DNA of 64,000 nt from Aphrocallistes beatrix. Its lineage: Eukaryota; Porifera; Hexactinellida; Sceptrulophora; Aphrocallistidae. How positions within the stretch are numbered: the first letter of the stretch is position 1; each line of letters opens with the position of its first letter. Made by a program: the position numbers and the translations under genes. Shown here piece by piece: positions 20,271 to 32,366 of the stretch. The notes beneath the pieces are model-generated. The model worked only from the letters and a program-made list of their open reading frames with translations, searched no databases and had not been told where the DNA came from. The stretch covers positions 1,921,550-1,985,549 of the forward strand of contig OY725493.1 of the NCBI GenBank assembly GCA_963281255.1, in the 5' to 3' direction.

Positions 20271-21737
20271 ATGGACTGGCAATACACTAACTCAGCCCCT
20301 AACTCTGCTCAAAATCTTTCCTACCATCCTTATTTCCCTGTTCCAAACAGAGGAACATATTCCCCAAGTCCGTACATCTCCTATCCATCCAACTACTATG
20401 ACTATTCCTACTATCCCCAATACCATAACTACCTCCAACCCTCCAATTATAATTACTTCCAATCTCCCCAACACCCCATCGATCGTCGTTATCCTACAAC
20501 ATACACTCAATCTTCCCTCACCCCGCCCAATCGTACCCAACATCGTCCACGGAGTAGGAGTTCCACAAGTAGCCACAGGTCCCTTTATCGTGAGGCTTCC
20601 AGCTTGGAGCGCTCTTGGCTAGATATCCCCGATGCTCCACCTGAGAATGGCCCCGTATTCACTCTACTCTGCTACAACATGCTCGCACAGTGCCTGCTGG
20701 ATGAGCACAGGAATTTATATGAACACTGCGCTCCACTCTACTCCAGCTGGGAGTACCGGAAGTACTACCTACTCCAACAGCTGATCGACTCAACAGCTGA
20801 CATCCTGTGTCTGCAGGAAGTGGATGAGACAGCTTACCTTTCTTTCTTCTTACCGAATCTTCGCGAGAGACATTTCAAGGGAACTTACAAGCGCAGAACT
20901 GGAGAGTACACTGATGGTGTTGCGGTCTTCTTCAACACTAACAAATTCGAAGTTGTCGTTTCCAAACCTGTCGAGTACAAACGTAACCTCACCATACTTG
21001 ACAGAGACAATGTCGGCTTGATTCTGAAACTCCGGGTGTTAGGAGACAGCTCCTCTCCGGGCTCCCCCCCTACCAACAACTTCCTGTATGTAGCCTGCAC
21101 CCACTTGCTCTTCAACCCTAAGGCTGGGGACGTGAAGTTGGGACAGGTGTGCGTTCTGCTGGCGGAATTAAGGGAGCTAACATCTCAGGACACCGAGACA
21201 CACCCACTCATTATATGCGGAGATATGAACTGCCTGCCCAACTCCTGTCTCTACTGCTTCCTACGCACCGGCTACCTCAACTACAAGTTCTTATACCGCA
21301 GTGAGGTATCCGGGTATAAGAAACCGCCGAATGGTCTCATCCCCTACCCTCTTCTCTCTGAAGACGCAGGCATCAGCAATGCTTGTAAAAAAGTGGACAC
21401 GTCCGCAGGGCCAGCAGGTGGCAGTGCATCGGACTCCTACACCCTATCACATCCGTACTCGTTCTGCTCCGTGTACCCTCACTCACTTACTGAACCCTCC
21501 CTTGTGACTACCTACCACGGGAGCGCTTTCGAAAATGTTGATTATATATTTTATTCCTGTCCCGTGTTGGAAATCGGAAAAAGAGAAGAGGAATTCAAAA
21601 CTTCAAGAAAGCTTAAACTGTTATCCAGGTACTCTCTACCTTCCAGAAGTGATCTTAGGAACTTTGGTCCTTTACCTAACAAACTCCACTCATCAGATCA
21701 TCTGCAATTAGTTGCTAAATTTTGTTATGTGACTTAA
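20271..21737 (+). CDS. ANGEL2: ANGEL-type (CCR4/Nocturnin family) exonuclease or phosphatase
   Basis: Single-exon gene of 488 residues. Residues 1-125 are Tyr/Pro/Ser/Asn-rich and probably disordered. Residues about 128-488 are an endonuclease/exonuclease/phosphatase domain with the expected catalytic blocks: LLCYNMLAQ (Asn), CLQEVDE (Glu), LLDRDNVGLI-like (ILDRDNVGLI), THLLFNP, ICGDMNCLP (Asp, Asn) and SSDHLQLVAKF (Asp, His). DRDNVGL, the THLLFNPKAGDVKL block and VDYIFYS resemble vertebrate ANGEL1/2 more than CNOT6. ANGEL proteins act on RNA 3' ends or 2',3'-cyclic phosphates and bind mRNAs. The start is the first ATG after an upstream MITE cluster and gives a plausible disordered N-terminus. 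ANGEL1 versus ANGEL2 cannot be separated with confidence here. Confidence 0.85.
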   Translation: MDWQYTNSAPNSAQNLSYHPYFPVPNRGTYSPSPYISYPSNYYDYSYYPQYHNYLQPSNYNYFQSPQHPIDRRYPTTYTQSSLTPPNRTQHRPRSRSSTSSHRSLYREASSLERSWLDIPDAPPENGPVFTLLCYNMLAQCLLDEHRNLYEHCAPLYSSWEYRKYYLLQQLIDSTADILCLQEVDETAYLSFFLPNLRERHFKGTYKRRTGEYTDGVAVFFNTNKFEVVVSKPVEYKRNLTILDRDNVGLILKLRVLGDSSSPGSPPTNNFLYVACTHLLFNPKAGDVKLGQVCVLLAELRELTSQDTETHPLIICGDMNCLPNSCLYCFLRTGYLNYKFLYRSEVSGYKKPPNGLIPYPLLSEDAGISNACKKVDTSAGPAGGSASDSYTLSHPYSFCSVYPHSLTEPSLVTTYHGSAFENVDYIFYSCPVLEIGKREEEFKTSRKLKLLSRYSLPSRSDLRNFGPLPNKLHSSDHLQLVAKFCYVT

Positions 21738-22131
21738 TTAACGGATAATTTCAGTCTATAGATTGCATCTACATATATGCATGACTTGTTGATTTATCAT
21801 GTTTGCAGTACCAATTCATTTCTACCCAAAATATGCATAATATTGCTTATATTTATTAATATCAAAGTTTTTAAGCAATAATTCAAGTTCGAATTTAATT
21901 TCATTAAATGAAAGATGATTTCTAAGAATAGTCAGCAAAATTAGCATCAAAGGGGTTGCATGGGTGTAGAAATATGTTATTTCATATGCTCCTTTTTGCA
22001 TTTAAGTCAAAGTGCGATTCAATGTACCATATACTTCCAATATATAGCCTTTCAAATGAAATAAACTCGGAAAAAAATATTTAATATTAATGTGTATTTT
22101 TCTTATTTTTGAAGTAGCATATTGTTATGAG
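21738..22131. other. Intergenic between ANGEL-type gene and UPF2
   Basis: About 390 bp of AT-rich sequence separates two same-strand genes. No feature seen; presumably it holds the UPF2 promoter. Confidence 0.4.
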
Positions 22132-24829
22132 ATGACTGAAACCGAAGACATTGATTTGGTTGACGAAAATGAGCTGGTCAGTAGAACTGAAGATAATACA
22201 TTTAGGAACAATGAGTGGAATTACAAATAATTTTATCTTGGCTGCAACGAATATTCCAAATCGTAACGAACGAATATTCGACATTCGTTCGTTTGGAAGA
22301 TGTACCCTTAAATTAAACTAAATTAACCCAAAATCTGCTAAAAATTCACGACTAAAAAAGAATTAAAGTTAAAGTCTATGATTAGATGGATTTTATACAT
22401 GCAACTATAGTGGCCATTTAGGATAGCTATTATAAAATATCGGATTTTTAACTTAATCACGATGCAAAAATAAGATGCAGTTCTTTAAAAGTCTTAATTA
22501 AACGAATATTTTTTTGGAAACGAATGAATATCGAATAATTCGGTATGTTCGTTTTAGCCCTAATTGTATTATCTACGTATAATCTATTATCCAGAATTAA
22601 ACAGTCAGTTTTTGAATTATTCATATTTTACAGAAAGCTCGAGAGTGTCTGGAGGAAGCTCTGTGCAAGAATCAAGCGAAGAGAGAATTTTATGACAGAA
22701 ATTATAATGCTAAAAGTATAGTTATACTCTGCACATGTTATTTATATAGTTCAGTTTATAATTGACTTCGTTCATCAGATTTTAGACCAGATCCCGAATC
22801 ATTCAAGTATCTCGATTCTACTCTGAAGAAGAATTCGTCTTTTGTCAAGAAATTAGTTAGTTTCACTCAATATATTTGCCGCACACTTTTTAAAAGTTAT
22901 AAATTATTGTTCTCACACGTTTCTGCATTGCTACACTAAGTACGTATCTGTAGAAGGGAATCACTGAGTCTCAAAAGGATGTACTTGCAGCTGAGTTTGA
23001 AGGATTAAATCTTTCCAAATATTTACAAGAAGCTGTAGGTTACTCAAATCTAACAACCTTTTTTCAATACTACAATTTTAATTTTATAAAATTCTTCTCT
23101 CTTTAGGCAAATGCAATTGTAGAATCTAAGACAAAGGTATCATCAGTCAAGTTCACAAAAAGAGAGAAATTAATTCCAAGCGAAATTTCGCTCGGAAATA
23201 GTTTCTCTCCTTTTGTGAACTTGACTTACGAGAATATTTGCACCAATTACTGACTAAATGTTATGAGCTTCATAAATAGATTAGAAATGTAACTATCCGA
23301 ATGGGAAATATTGGTGTGCGAATACTTTTGGTAGGATAAAGTGTACTTGTGTAGATTTCTATGTTGCTAGATTTATAACTTTTCCCTCTAGTCAAATGAC
23401 ATCGGATCTGTTGTACACCTCTGCTCTCTGTTCCATGTCCGCTACTCAGACTTTTCAGCTCTCTTATGTTCCGAGCTATCCAAGCTATACTCTCCTCCCA
23501 TATCTAGAGATGATGAAAAGGTGTGACTGATAGTTTCAAACGTTATTAAACAATCAGAGTACTTTATAAACACAGGCAAACACGTCATCTTCTATTGCAT
23601 TAAACGTGTTTTGTTGGTAAAGACAAAAAAACCCCCGGTAAAACGGATGAAAAAAGCACGAAAAAATATGAAACAAACAAACAAAAAAATCCTAGCGTTT
23701 TAATATATAAGATATATCTAGATGTTTATATGATAGGATTTAGTATATTATTGAATTAAATGTCCTAATAGCAACAACTGTTGGTTAAGTACAGACTAGG
23801 CTTGCGACTAGTGGGAGAGGTAAGTACAACTGACTACCAAACTAATACTGTATTCTTCTATTCAAGGCAATGCATATTTCTCTAGCTCACCGTTGCTGGG
23901 ATATTCCAAGGGAACGTCGGTGTAAATCTGGTGAGCACCATGCTGAAGAATATTACGATTGTCGACAAAGTTAGTACAACTGAGTCATTTGATGTACGCA
24001 TTGATAATTGGTAGATTACCTTTATTCTCCTCTTTCAGGTTGTACAAGGATTCTTACCTGTCATTGTCAGTTTCACCAAACATTTGGGAGAAGATCTTGC
24101 GTGTATTCCACCTAAAAAATACTTGTAAGGAGATATTAATAAATTGTAATAGTTCTATAATAACAAATAATTTTATAGTTATTAGTGTGCTTCCTATACA
24201 ATTAGTGTTTAGCGAAGTTACAATACTAATTGCATAGGATTCCCATTATTGATCCGGCCGGCCATAGTCACTCCCATTAGTTTAAGAGATAATGACTTTT
24301 TAAATTTGAACGTAGAATTCTTGCTTAAATTTTTTGATGGTGTGACTATATGTACCATACAATATACTCGAATAATCGCCCCCACCAAAGAGGGTGCGAA
24401 ACCTTTTTGCTACCCCTTAGAATAAAGTTTTGTTGTAAATTCTTCCCTCCTACCATTTATGCATTCATTGGTGGGGTTAGAATCTAAGTTGACTAATTCA
24501 TGAATTATAATTAATTACTCAAAATTTGAAACTAAAATAATGAGAAAAATATTTGATATTTCGCTTATAGTGACTGAGCAATGTTAGTGGTATATAACAT
24601 GAGCAACCTTTTAACCACTTTTGGGCATAGAATCTGCACTAATGTTTGAGATTTTGAATAATTCATAATTCTTCATCATCTTTCAATGAATTAGTCAACG
24701 GTTAGAATTGTTATTGTAATTTATTTTATTATTGTTCTATTTATATTAGATTATATTCACAAAGATACAGTTTAGACTTTCCAAAATCTGAAGTGAGTGG
24801 CATCTCTCTCTTACCACAATATAATATAC

Positions 24830-24901
<72 letters not shown>

Positions 24902-27900
24902 GTATATGTATATGACTTGCCCTCTCATAGCTGATTCCTGCTGATTCTCAACACGATGTGCTCTCTCTACTCAGAGACTACTTCACCTCTCAGAAGACTC
25001 GAGTCAGTCAGCTGCACAACGAGCTGAGGCAGATGGCAGCTAAGAACAAGCATGCACTTCAGGTAGGCCAGACAAAGTCATTCATGAAGGAGCATAGCTT
25101 GAGTTCATTTCTGATTGCACCTCTCCTTCACAGATGAAGGGAGAAGTACCAGAGGAAAAAAGGGAAGAGTACGAAAAGGCTCAGAAAAACTTTGAGAAGT
25201 TATCCCAGTCTCTCGCTAGTTTAGCTGTGAGTTGTTCCAGTTGCAATTGTATCTGTACTCTATACTTTACTGTTGTTATTATGCAATGCTAGGATCTGCT
25301 AGAAGAGGAGATGCCCAGCTTTCCAGATCAGCAGAACACGGAAGAAGGACCGAGCATCGGGTTTGAGGTGTTCTGTGGTATGAAACCGTCAGATGGAAAC
25401 TCGTCTAGTTCAAACTTGTGGATAGACGAGGATGCTCGCTCGTTTTACGAGTCTCTTCCAGATCTCAAGGCTTCTATGCCTGGGGTCAGTTCAGTTCATG
25501 ATTTCTTAAACAGTCCATATTCTGTGTAAATTACTGTTTACTTTATATTTGTTAGATTTTATTCGATTCGAATGTCAAATCTTCAGAATTACCAGCTCCT
25601 GAGAACATCAGCCCCACAGAAGACGGTAAATCAGTACATGTGTCAGTACATTCCTAGTTAGAGACGTATTCAAGTTTATTTTAATTCAGATTCAGAAAAA
25701 CTCTTACAAGAGATCAGGGACAGCGAGGATAGCGAAGATCCCATAACAGACGGTAACTTAGTAATATAGATTAATTTTATGCATTTTCAGAATTCAACGT
25801 TATGTTTTCGTTTTCAGGGAAACCAGAAGAAGACGACATCCCTTCCTCTCCGGTGGATCAGGTTGGAGGAGTGGTACCGCAAAGTTCTGTCACCACCTTT
25901 GACAATTTTCTCTCCAACCTTTCTAACTGCATCAACAGGCAGTTGATTGACAACGCCGCCACTCAGTTCATTACCAACTTTAACAATAAAGGAAATAGAA
26001 AGAAACTCATAACCACTCTACTCAGAGTTCCTAGAAACAGGTGTCAACTTCTGCCTCATCTCCACGTTCTAGCGCCTGTTCTAATTCCTCTTACTGCATT
26101 CTCTAGACTGGATCTACTGCCTTTCTACGCTAGGCTCATTGGTATACTGGACCCCTGTATCCCAGACATAGGACAAGAGATAGTGCACTCACTTGAAAAG
26201 GAATTTTACCATCATGTAAGTTAGAGACGTCCGGATCCTGATACATTTTAGTCCAACATGGTTTCATACAATTAATAATATATCGTACCTAGTTTGTGTA
26301 ACAAACTAGTAATATAGCACATGCTGTGGGTAGGTAGGCGTTGGTAATTGAATTTAGTAGTATATTTTAAAACAGATCTGGTTCACCGCTAATATAAGTG
26401 GCAATCTACGAAAACATTTTGGATGACAACAACAGTGTTAAACGAACTGAAAATAAATATACGTATATTATACAAGTACAGTGAGATTTGTACATATAAC
26501 GTAACCTAGCTTATTAATATATTTTACTAGATTTTGATCAGTCCGTTTCCCGAAGTATCTGGTAATGGTAGTCCTATTGGTATCTGATACGGACTAGTGA
26601 GTACTTTACATTGGTTTAGATTACCCATTTTAGTGCAGCTCCTGTAGGGAGATGCCCTTAAGGCATGGACTTATTATTGTTTATTCTACAAACATAAGAT
26701 TATCGAAAGGCATAGTATAATAACGTTTTCATGGCACTTCAAATTTTGTAATATTTATCTAAACTAAATTCTAAAACTCGTCTGAGATCTAAAAGATTAA
26801 TATTAGTTCTTAGTTTACTACGGAAAATATGATAACCTGAATTGTATCTATCAGAATATACATTATTACATATATCGTGCATACTTTTACACTTTTGTAA
26901 CTACTGCTATTTTGACTAATCTTGTCTCTGCCTAGGTACGTAAAAAGGATCAAATCAACATAGAATCCAAGATCAAAAACGTTCGATTCATCGGTAAGAT
27001 TAGTGATATATATATAGAAGATTGTAATCCGTACTGCTTATATGCGGCACATATTCATGATTGTGATCTTTCAGGAGAATTGACGAAGTTCAGAATATGT
27101 AAAAAGGCGCGAGCACTGAAATGTTTATCGGTATGAATATATAAAGCTTCCAATCGTTTGGAATTCATAGCAAAATGTGACTTCTCAAGCTGTTAACTTC
27201 GCTAGATCCTATCTCACGACTTCAGCTACCATCACATTGAGATGGCCTGCTCCTTGCTAGAGAACTGCGGACTGTTCCTCTACAACTCTCCAGATTCGCA
27301 ACCTCGCACCAAAGTGCTACTAGTCAGTGAACTCTGAACTTTCATCATAGAATCTGAGTATTGAACTTACCTTCCTTCTCCAGGACACCATGCTCCGTCA
27401 CAAGAGTACACTCCACTTGGATGCACACTATAACAACATGATAGAGAATGCTTTCTACTATACAGTTCCTTCCGAGCAGCCTAAGGTGCTTGCTTTATGA
27501 CACAATATATTTATACGAGTACATACTACATACATATACTGACATTTTAATTCATTATTTGTTTGCAGAGAGTTGAGAATGCTGCACCTCCTCTCTATCT
27601 CTACATTGAGAAGCTGCTATACAAAGACATGAATAAGCTCAATATTGAAAAGGTATGCATTAATTTCCTTATTACTGGTCTCAATTTTGAGGACAAGAAA
27701 TCCAACCAATCCATGCATTAAGAATATGAGTTAAGAATATTAACCATTCTTATTGAAATCCTAAACTTTATCATCCTATTTCCTCACGGATATTTATAGC
27801 AAAATAAAATTTCTAATTAGGTGCTAAAGCAAATGAGGAAGCTCCCTTGGAAAGATGAAGAGGTAAGGTGGACTAGCGTTATTTTCGTGCTTTTTTCAAA

Positions 27901-30900
27901 CGAGACTTAGATTGTGAATAAAATATTTATCTGCCACGAATGTGATTATTTCTAAATTATTATAATTACCTCCTCTCATAATTAGGTTTTTGAGTTTTCT
28001 GTCAGAGCACTTAGTCGGTCTTGGAAAGTGAAGTATAACAATGTTCACCTCCTTGCCGATCTGATAGGAGGGTTAGTCGCTTATCAGGTACGTCTGATTG
28101 ATATTTTTGTTGAGTTTATAATGTAATACGTATGTACTTAGAATTAGCATGTTTGGTGGTAGAGAGAGTATGGCAAAAAGTAATGCCCACTCTGGCTCAA
28201 CACTCGCCGTTGAAACCTACGAGTAGATTGCTTGAAGGCTATAGGTATTTCATCTAAATCATTTACTGGACTGGAGGCTATTGCAGGAGCGTAACCAAGG
28301 GATGTTTGTGTGGAAAATATTATTAAATTATAAAAATTAATTGCTATTTCCAATCAGAGGGTGCATTGAAGTGTTTGGAGTGATAGCTATCATAGGTAAA
28401 TAGTTAGGTATCAATTTCATTGGGAGAGCCACGAAAACATGGTATTGTCTAAATAATGACTGTGAAGGAGACCAATGGCCATCTATTTGGGAATAGTCTG
28501 TATTTGATAAACTTCTGCATATTTTAGGAAGAAGTAGGAATTCGAGTTGTTGACAGCGTTCTGGAAGAGATACGACTAGGAATAGAGGTGAATGACCCCA
28601 GAATGAATCAACAGAGGCTCTCCACTGTCAAATTCCTTGGAGAGTTGTACAATTCGACTCTAGTAGAAGCGAATGTCATATTCAAAACACTCTACATGTT
28701 CCTCAACTTTGGATTCTCAAATAACACTGATTGTGAGTATTGTATAATAACGAAGACCGTGTATGTATATCATCGCCGGGCGTATATTAATTTTAGCCCC
28801 ATTTACCACCTGATAAAAAAATAATATCTCAGTTATAAGAGACTTTTCAATTAATTTAACCGCTAGGATGAATGTATAAATGGTAGGAAGGGATAATTTA
28901 CAACAAAACTTTATTCTAAGGGGTAGCAGAATATTTTACACCCTCTTTGGGGGGGGCGATTATTCGAGGGCTGGATACTATCATAGTATATACGGTATTT
29001 CGCCAATAAATGATATTTTATTGATTGAACTTAGCTCCTTCAACTCTGGATCCAACTGACAACTACTTCAGAATTAGACTTATTTGCACTCTCCTTGAGA
29101 CGTGTGGGGAGTACTTCGATCATGGAAGCAACAAGAAGAGACTCGACAACTTCTTTGTGTTTTTCCAGGTATTAGTGTCATGTGGATTTGAAGCTTTGTT
29201 TGTCGAAAGCATAGGTTTAATACAGTGTTTTTACATATGCGTTGGTTAGTGCTATGTTTGGATGAAAAAGCGCCCCTTGCCTATTTTGATTGAGTTCAGT
29301 GTGACAGACATGATGGAGAGTTTGCGCCCTAACATATTCTACTATGATAGCTACGAAGAAGCACAGCAAGCAGCTACAGATCTGGAATCTCAGTTTGAGA
29401 GGACGCTCAGTGAGTTAGGAGATCTAACCATTCTACTAGAATTCTAGCTTTACAATCTCACTTGTGCAGGGTACTTGACCTCCAATAACTCCGCGGATCT
29501 TAACGCACATCCAGCTAACGGGGTGATGATTGGGGGTGCGAAGCAGACTCTGTCTGATGATGAAGAAGATGAGTATCGCTGCACTCTCAGTAAGAAGAAG
29601 CAGAATCCGGAGTCGGATGAACACCAGGATGAATTGGTGAGATTGGGCTGTTTGTTTATAATTAATACCGGAGGGATATCCTATCACCAATAGGCTACAT
29701 AAGGTTGTGTTGATTGCGTTTCTCTTAAGATATAAATGGGCCCCATACACCATTTGTTGCATCGTGTATATGGGCTTAATTAATAGTAAGTTGACCCAAC
29801 ATATGTTTCGAATTGAATTCACTTGATATTAGGCAAATCCCACTAATTATTAAATGCTTAATTAACTAATATAGTACATACTGATAAGTATAAACTAAGC
29901 ACTAGATTCATTTGTTTTTATTTTTGATAATTTTGAATAATCAATCAAAATATTTATTTATCCATTCCCCTCAACTAGGACTCCGAAGATGAAATATCAC
30001 CTGACAACCAGGAAGATTACCAAGATGATGTACATTCTATTCTACTTCTTATCTTCATCAAAAAGATATCCCAGTCTGCCTCCATCTTTTTCATGCAGTA
30101 CCATCCAGACATCCTACAATGCACCGCAGTTCAGTGAGTATAGTCTGGCACTATTATTACTCATTGCAATAGGTTTTACTGTGCCAGACTAGACTCACTT
30201 GGCATTGCAGCGTATCTGTAGGATGTCTAGATGGTACTGTGATGAGAAACGTGGAGGGAGACTGGGATATCTTTGTGATATTTTCTTGACTATTATTGTG
30301 CTAGGTTGTTCTTTCTGGTGGGATTAAACACATCCAGTGTCAGGAAGATGAAGATTTTGTGGGTGCATTGGATAAAGCAATGTCAGAAGATATCCAGGTA
30401 ATTATATCCTAATTTTACTCGTGTATGGAGTATTTTCATCAGTAATTTGAATACAGGGAAGAAGATCAGATACCAGCAAGATCCCTGTGGCAGATATTGC
30501 TATTCCAATGAAGCTAAAAGGAATCTCTAACTTCAAACCTGGTACAGGAGCTGCTGCTAGTTTAAATTCTGACTATCCCAACTTTAACATTGTAATATTT
30601 AGGTTCAGATCCTGAACAGAGAGACGAAGAACATTTGAATTTCACTTTAATGATCAAGAAAGGACACAAACCTCAAGTTTGTAGCTGCAAAGTTTGATTC
30701 TTATATAAACTCAACTTTCTTTAACCTACCTTACTTATCTAGTACAAAGCTCTCAAGATCCCTGTGACTGCTACCCTAGCTGCTTCAATCAAACAGCAGA
30801 GACAGGTATTTCTTCATTTTATTTTCGATACTAATAATGATACATTATCAAGAACAAAGTTGTGGAGATTGTACACATTCATTATAACATTTTAATGATC

Positions 30901-31242
30901 TGTGTCGTATTAAATAATAATTTCATTAGTTGCTTATATTGGCATTTTAGGCTGAAATAACAGAGCACGAGAAGATGAAGGAGATGATTCTGAGCTATGA
31001 GAAGAGGAGGAACGAAGAGGATTATCAAGGTATGCCTATAATCCTTTCTTAGCGTCGTATTGTATGTAATAACATTATAACTTGTTTCACATCATCTTAA
31101 TCTTGTAGCTATGCAGCAAGCAGAAATTGAAAAAGATAAACAGCAGCAAAAACGACAGCGAGGTAAGAGATTCAATTCTCAAGAAGGATCCAAATTTAAG
31201 AGTCAGAGCAAGTTCAAAAGCCCCCAAGGAGAAATGCAATGA
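22132..31242 (+). CDS. UPF2: UPF2, nonsense-mediated decay regulator, about 34 exons
   Basis: About 1110 residues (human about 1270). Exons by frame and splice sites: 22132-22176, 22634-22715, 22779-22855, 22954-23034, 23107-23136, 23392-23520, 23790-23819, 23886-23969, 24039-24124, 24931-25062, 25134-25226, 25293-25484, 25556-25625, 25690-25752, 25818-26040, 26107-26215, 26936-26993, 27075-27130, 27206-27322, 27384-27485, 27569-27652, 27821-27862, 27986-28087, 28528-28732, 29035-29168, 29250-29409, 29470-29636, 29979-30029, 30305-30397, 30457-30541, 30603-30676, 30743-30805, 30951-31029, 31109-31242. Three MIF4G domains (SSFVKKL, VRKKDQINIESKIKNVRFIG, RSWKVKYNNVHLLADLIGGL), an acidic linker (DDEEDEYR) and the UPF1-binding tail (DEDFVGALDKAM) are clear. 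The protein bridges UPF1 and UPF3/EJC. The 24124/24931 junction is out of phase by one base, so a small exon is probably missed there. Confidence 0.92.
23146..23225. repeat. 80-nt near-perfect hairpin in UPF2 intron 5
   Basis: The left arm GTCAAGTTCACAAAAAGAGA and the right arm (inverted GTCAAGTTCACAAAAGGAGA) pair for 24 bp with one mismatch. The inner part AGCGAAATTTCGCT is itself palindromic. It lies 9 nt after the donor of exon 5. It could be a tiny foldback MITE or a structured small-RNA precursor. Confidence 0.8.
24341..24480 (+). repeat. Dispersed repeat copy in UPF2 intron 9 (forward)
   Basis: Contains TCGAATAATCGCCCCC, then CAAAGAGGGTG, TGCTACCCCTTAGAATAAAG and TACCATTTATGCATTCAT. 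The reverse complement of 28866-28990 matches closely over the same blocks. No ORF. Confidence 0.75.
24822..24913. repeat. (TA)n microsatellite in UPF2 intron 9
   Basis: About 90 bp of nearly pure TA with a few C or G interruptions. It lies just before exon 10. Confidence 0.95.
28866..28990 (-). repeat. Dispersed repeat copy in UPF2 intron 24 (reverse)
   Basis: Inverted partner of 24341-24480. Read on the minus strand it shows CTCGAATAATCGCCCCC, CAAAGAGGGTG, CTACCCCTTAGAATAAAG and CTACCATTTATACATTCAT. The two copies lie in different introns of one gene in opposite orientation. Confidence 0.75.
30057..30279. repeat. Long inverted repeat filling UPF2 intron 28
   Basis: Arms of about 95-100 bp, diverged in places but alignable throughout, with a short centre. 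Outer blocks are AAAGATATCCCAGTCT and its inverse. Inner blocks are CAGTACCATCCAGACATCCT against CAGTACCATCTAGACATCCT, and GTCTGGCAC. It occupies about 220 of the 275 nt of the intron (30030-30304). Likely a foldback MITE. Confidence 0.8.
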
Positions 31243-31353
31243 TGTGCATACTTGGTGAGAGTTCTTGAAGTATGAATGTTTATTAATCTTATTTTTACAA
31301 TTGGAAGTACCGTCACATATCCTCGAATTCTACGCGACTTTTAATTTTTAGTC

Positions 31354-31481
31354 CTGTTGCATGATATTTCTACTACCGTGATATTCTTCCAATTTGTGAC
31401 GCTCGACACAATTTGGTGGCGATAGTTTGACTAACATAATGGTAGTAAGAATATCACGGTAGTAGAAATATCATGCAACAG
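31354..31481. mobile_element. Foldback MITE just downstream of the UPF2 stop codon
   Basis: Arms of 35 bp (31354-31388 and 31447-31481) are perfectly complementary, starting CTGTTGCATGATATTTCTAC. An inner pair, CCAATTTGTG with CACAATTTGG, extends the stem. It begins 112 bp after the UPF2 TGA and lies before the first AATAAA (about 31496), so it is probably within the 3' UTR. Confidence 0.88.
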
Positions 31482-31598
31482 TCCTACTTCTAACTAATAA
31501 AAAGTTCTTATTTTGAATACAAGAGAATTTTAATTTTTTAAAATGGACACATCATCTATAGGGAGGTGCGATTATTCAATGAAATGTTCGAGTATATA

Positions 31599-31846
31599 CA
31601 GTGGCAGATCCAAGGAGGGGGCATTGGGTGCAATTGCCCCCTCTGTGAATACACATCCAAGTAATCCAACTATGTTTACTGCCAAGTTAAAATTATTGGT
31701 TCATAGGCTCCAAGAATAGAAGGGGATCGATAGTTGAGCATCTAAGAATTAAAAATTTTTCTGGGGGGCAAGCTCCCCAGATCTCCCCTACCGTCGCTCG
31801 CTCTCTGCCCCCCCCCCTTTTCAGAAAACCTGCATCCGGTGCACTG
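31599..31846. mobile_element. hAT-like non-autonomous element
   Basis: About 250 bp running from CAGTGGCAGATCCAAGGAGG to an inverted end CAGTGCACCGGATGCAGG. Next to the ends are GGGGGCA and a C-rich run, typical of hAT MITEs. No convincing 8-bp target duplication and no ORF. Confidence 0.5.
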
Positions 31847-32366
31847 TATACGGTCTATATGTATATTGGGAATCCACTTCCTACCTACATTACCTTCTTA
31901 ATTTTATAGAATAAAATGCTTGTGTCCTATCAATCATTGCCAGCAGATTGATGAAGGGAGATTCGAGATTCAGAGGTCTGAACACAAGTTCTCATTTCGA
32001 ACTTATTATTCACTTTCTAATAAGAATCTTATAAGGTATATACTTGTAGTATTGCTATTCAGACTTCTCACACTTTGGAGTTGTCGAGTTATTAACACTG
32101 TCTGAATTACTCTATTATGTTTGATTATCAAAATTTGGATCCAAAACCGTCAGTTAGAAACAGAATAGTAATTTTTTATTTCCTGAAACTTTCTATTACA
32201 TTTACTGCTGTTTAAAATCATCCGTGTTTCTACGATATTCAGTAAATACTCGTATAATGGAATATCAAAATAGCTAACAAATTCCAAGTCTATGTTCTAC
32301 CTAATTTTTCGCGCCCTTAGAATTAATCTATTACCATGGACTAGTAAGCGACCTAGCTCTTATTGC

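Noticed and set aside
24746-24928. Open frame reading alternating Ile/Tyr
   Set aside because: It is the translation of the (TA)n microsatellite, not a gene.
26041-26106. Insertion of 22 residues in the UPF2 second MIF4G region
   Set aside because: The segment starts with GT and ends with AG, is 66 nt long, and its removal restores the family sequence VPRNRLDLLPFYARL, so it is an intron without a stop codon.
29989-30192. 67-codon frame within UPF2
   Set aside because: It runs from an exon into the inverted-repeat intron in a frame unrelated to the UPF2 protein.
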